A stretch of DNA of 14,414 nucleotides from UBA3792 sp045114775 (GTDB taxonomy: Bacteria; Bacillota; Clostridia; Christensenellales; CAG-138). Below the pieces are notes generated by a model that saw nothing but the letters and a program-made list of their open reading frames with translations, was not told the DNA's origin and did not search any database. The stretch spans positions 1-14,414 of the forward strand of contig JBGULC010000039.1 in NCBI GenBank assembly GCA_045114775.1, written 5' to 3'. Shown here in pieces: positions 12,104 through 14,414 of this stretch. Position 1 is the first letter of the stretch; every line of letters begins with the position of its first letter. The position numbers were made by a program, and so were the translations under genes.

Positions 12104-14414
12104 ATGAAACACAAGAAACTGTTGTCCGTTTTGCTGGCAACTCTTATGGTGCTGTCGCTGATCCCGGCGATCGCGGCTGCGGAAACGACCGAGATAATAG
12201 ACATATTGACTGCCGCTGCATTTACGGCGACCGGCACCACTTACACGAATTTTGCCAGTGTAAGTTTTACGTCGGATGCCGTCTATGCAGGCAATTCAGC
12301 TAAGACGTCCGACGAAGCGATCCAGCTGAGAAGCAAAGATAACTCCGGAATCGTGACCACTGTTTCCGGCGGCAAGGCGACGAAGATTGCCGTGGAGTGG
12401 AACGAAAACACAACAAGCGGAAGAACGCTCGATATTTACGGCAAGAACAGCGCGTATTCTTCCGCTGCAGATCTGTACAACAGCAGCACGCAGGGAACAA
12501 AGCTCGGTTCGATCGCCTACGGTACAAGTGAGGAACTCACAATCACCGGTGATTACGAGTATATCGGTCTGCGTTCTAACAGCGGTGCGATGTATATCAA
12601 TTCAATCGAGATCAAATGGTTGAAGGACAGCGACACCCCGCCCGCGCCCACTTATACCGTTTCCTTTGACGCGAACGGCGGCACCGGCACGATGGTGAAC
12701 GTGACGACCGCGAGTCCCTATACGCTTCCGGCCTGCGGATTCACCGCACCGGAGGGCAAGGAGTTCGATTATTGGGCGGTCGATGGAGACGAGGGCATGT
12801 ACGCCCCCGGCGATCCCTATACATTGACCGGCAACACGACGTTCATCGCACAGTGGAAGGATCTGCCCGTCGTCAACTACACCGACATGATGCTGAAGCG
12901 CGTGCCGGCGAACGGCGACACGGTCGTCATCTACTATCCGAAGGCGAGCAAGGTCATGACCGCCGAGAGCTACTACTACAACAACAAGAAGTACGAGCTC
13001 ACCGCGGCTGATGCGACACTGACCGACAACATCCTTGCGGTGCCCGACGAGGCAGTCCGACTGATGGTCTCGGTCGCCGACGGCAAGTACACCTTCGCCA
13101 CCGCGGACGGCAAGTACCTCGAAGCGGACGGCACCAACGTACAGCTCGTTTCCGCGCAGAGCGCGAACACGCTGTTCCAGCTTGAGACCGCGGCTGCCGG
13201 TACGGACAACTACTACATCAAGTGCGACAGCGCGACCTTTAACGGCAGCGCGCAGTACATCGAGTATTACGGCGGCTACTTCACCGTGTATTCCCTGAAT
13301 ACCTCGAACACGCCGATCTTCACCTTCCAGTTCTTCTCCGAAGACGGCGAAGGCCCGACGCCCGAGACGACCTATACCGTGACTCTGTATCCGGGCGAAG
13401 CGGAAGGCGAGCCGCAGACGATCGAAGATGTCACCAGCCCCTATACGCTTCCGGATTGCCCGTTCGAGGCGCCCGAAGGCTGCGTCTTTGACGGCTGGCA
13501 GGCGGATAACGGCGACGTCTATGCGGCAGGCACAGAGGTCGTTCTGGAAGAGCCGAACACGGTGTTTTTTGCAACGTGGAAGGAACTTGTAGCCAGAACG
13601 TACGAGCTCGTGACCTCCGAGGACGGTCTTGTCGACGGCGGCACGTACCTGATCGCAAGCGAGCTCTTTGCGGACGAGCTCTATCTCATGTCGAACCAGA
13701 CCTCCAACAACCGTGCGCAGTACAAGGTCTCGGGCGTTGAAGGTACGACGCTGACACTGGACGAGACCTGGATCGCGACCGCGGCGGCGGATGCGCTCGC
13801 ATTTGAGTTCACGCTCGAGGACGCGGAAGACGGCTGGGCGTTCCACGACAAAGTGACGGGCGGCTATCTGTACGCAGCAGGGAACGAAACCAACAAAAAG
13901 AACTGGCTGCGCACCGAGACCGAGCTTGACGCAAACGGCATCTTCATCATTGCGTATGAAGGCGACGACGGCGCGACGGTTCCCGTTGCGCAGGGCGAGA
14001 ACACGCGCGGCTATATGCACTATAACGGGGAGAACAACCTGTTCTCCTGCTATGCGGCGGATTCGCATATCACGGGCGCCGTCTATCTCTACAAGCTCGT
14101 CGAGGACGTGCCCGCAACCGCGCCGTACTTCATGACGCAAAGTTTGACGTTGGACGGTCTGATCGGTGTGAATTTTACCATAGTTCTTCCGGAAATCAGC
14201 GGTGTGAGCTATGAGACGAGCTATATGACCTTCGACGTTTGCGGCAATACACAGGAAGTGAATTACACCGCGGCAAAGAACAGAAGCAGCGAAACGAAGA
14301 GCTTTACCTGCAAGGTGAGAGCGATCGAGATGGCGGAGCCGATCACGGCGACGTTCCACTGGACCGAGGGTGAAGAAGAAAAGACGATCGAAAAGACCTA
14401 TTCCGTCGAGGACT
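12104..14414 (+). CDS. Large multidomain secreted surface protein with Listeria-Bacteroides repeats (3' end outside window)
   Basis: The frame stays open for 770 codons to the window edge. ATG 12104 follows AAGGAGGAG (12087-12095). Signal peptide about 1-26 (PAIAAA before ETTE). Residues about 30-172 form a predicted all-beta adhesive or carbohydrate-binding-like domain, with KIAVEWNENTTSGRTLDIYGK and TGDYEYIGLRSNSGAMYI. Two Listeria-Bacteroides (InlB B-type) repeats lie at about 183-252 (VSFDANGG to FIAQWK) and 423-493 (VTLYPGEA to FATWKE). Between and after them are trefoil-like stretches (about 258-412 and 498-666), including ADGKYLEADG and GYLYAAGN patterns. A beta-rich region starts at about 672. 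No catalytic site is visible. It is probably a cell-surface adhesin or binding protein, co-transcribed with the 11408 lipoprotein. A C-terminal dockerin or anchor may lie beyond the window. Confidence 0.88.
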   Translation, partial: MKHKKLLSVLLATLMVLSLIPAIAAAETTEIIDILTAAAFTATGTTYTNFASVSFTSDAVYAGNSAKTSDEAIQLRSKDNSGIVTTVSGGKATKIAVEWNENTTSGRTLDIYGKNSAYSSAADLYNSSTQGTKLGSIAYGTSEELTITGDYEYIGLRSNSGAMYINSIEIKWLKDSDTPPAPTYTVSFDANGGTGTMVNVTTASPYTLPACGFTAPEGKEFDYWAVDGDEGMYAPGDPYTLTGNTTFIAQWKDLPVVNYTDMMLKRVPANGDTVVIYYPKASKVMTAESYYYNNKKYELTAADATLTDNILAVPDEAVRLMVSVADGKYTFATADGKYLEADGTNVQLVSAQSANTLFQLETAAAGTDNYYIKCDSATFNGSAQYIEYYGGYFTVYSLNTSNTPIFTFQFFSEDGEGPTPETTYTVTLYPGEAEGEPQTIEDVTSPYTLPDCPFEAPEGCVFDGWQADNGDVYAAGTEVVLEEPNTVFFATWKELVARTYELVTSEDGLVDGGTYLIASELFADELYLMSNQTSNNRAQYKVSGVEGTTLTLDETWIATAAADALAFEFTLEDAEDGWAFHDKVTGGYLYAAGNETNKKNWLRTETELDANGIFIIAYEGDDGATVPVAQGENTRGYMHYNGENNLFSCYAADSHITGAVYLYKLVEDVPATAPYFMTQSLTLDGLIGVNFTIVLPEISGVSYETSYMTFDVCGNTQEVNYTAAKNRSSETKSFTCKVRAIEMAEPITATFHWTEGEEEKTIEKTYSVED

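Noticed and set aside
12602..14359. A 585-codon open frame on the minus strand
   Set aside because: It lies opposite the plus-strand surface protein, which has a signal peptide, a ribosome binding site and recognisable repeats. The antisense frame is Arg/Val/His-rich with no motif, as expected from GC-rich codons read backwards.

Overview
The window looks like a chromosomal segment of a moderately GC-rich Gram-positive anaerobe of the Clostridia type. This is inferred from strong AAGGAGG ribosome binding sites, sigma-A promoters with 17-base spacers, several lipoproteins with Pro/Thr/Glu-rich linkers, a dockerin-type C-terminus, Listeria-Bacteroides surface repeats and a glmS-class ribozyme. 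No rRNA, tRNA, CRISPR array, transposase or phage gene was seen.

Layout. (1) 1-86: 3' end of a dockerin-bearing protein, closed by a strong terminator (153-197). (2) 395-3533: an amino-sugar operon. A near-perfect sigma-A promoter (395-423) is followed by a glmS self-cleaving ribozyme (488-627), then nagB, a stand-alone GlmU-C-like acetyltransferase and glmM, tightly coupled and closed by a terminator. (3) 3929-5893: a membrane-anchored PQQ-like beta-propeller protein. (4) 6064-7820, minus strand: a small basic ORF, a ComEC-like metallo-beta-lactamase-fold exported protein and a zinc-ribbon membrane protein. (5) 8006-10262, plus strand: two paralogous lipoproteins, the first broken by an in-frame TAA. 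(6) 10317-11130, minus strand: a barnase-type ribonuclease made as a lipoprotein, with its barstar inhibitor directly downstream. (7) 11408-14414: a Pro/Thr repeat lipoprotein and the start of a large multidomain surface protein that runs off the window.

The most unusual element is the glmS ribozyme in front of nagB instead of glmS. GlcN6P switches such genes off, which makes little sense for a purely catabolic NagB. It makes good sense if this NagB runs backwards (Fru6P + NH3 to GlcN6P) and feeds GlmM and the acetyltransferase to make GlcNAc-1-P. The NagB also lacks an Arg of the E. coli allosteric GlcNAc6P site. The second notable element is the barnase/barstar pair, whose toxin appears to be lipid-anchored on the cell surface.
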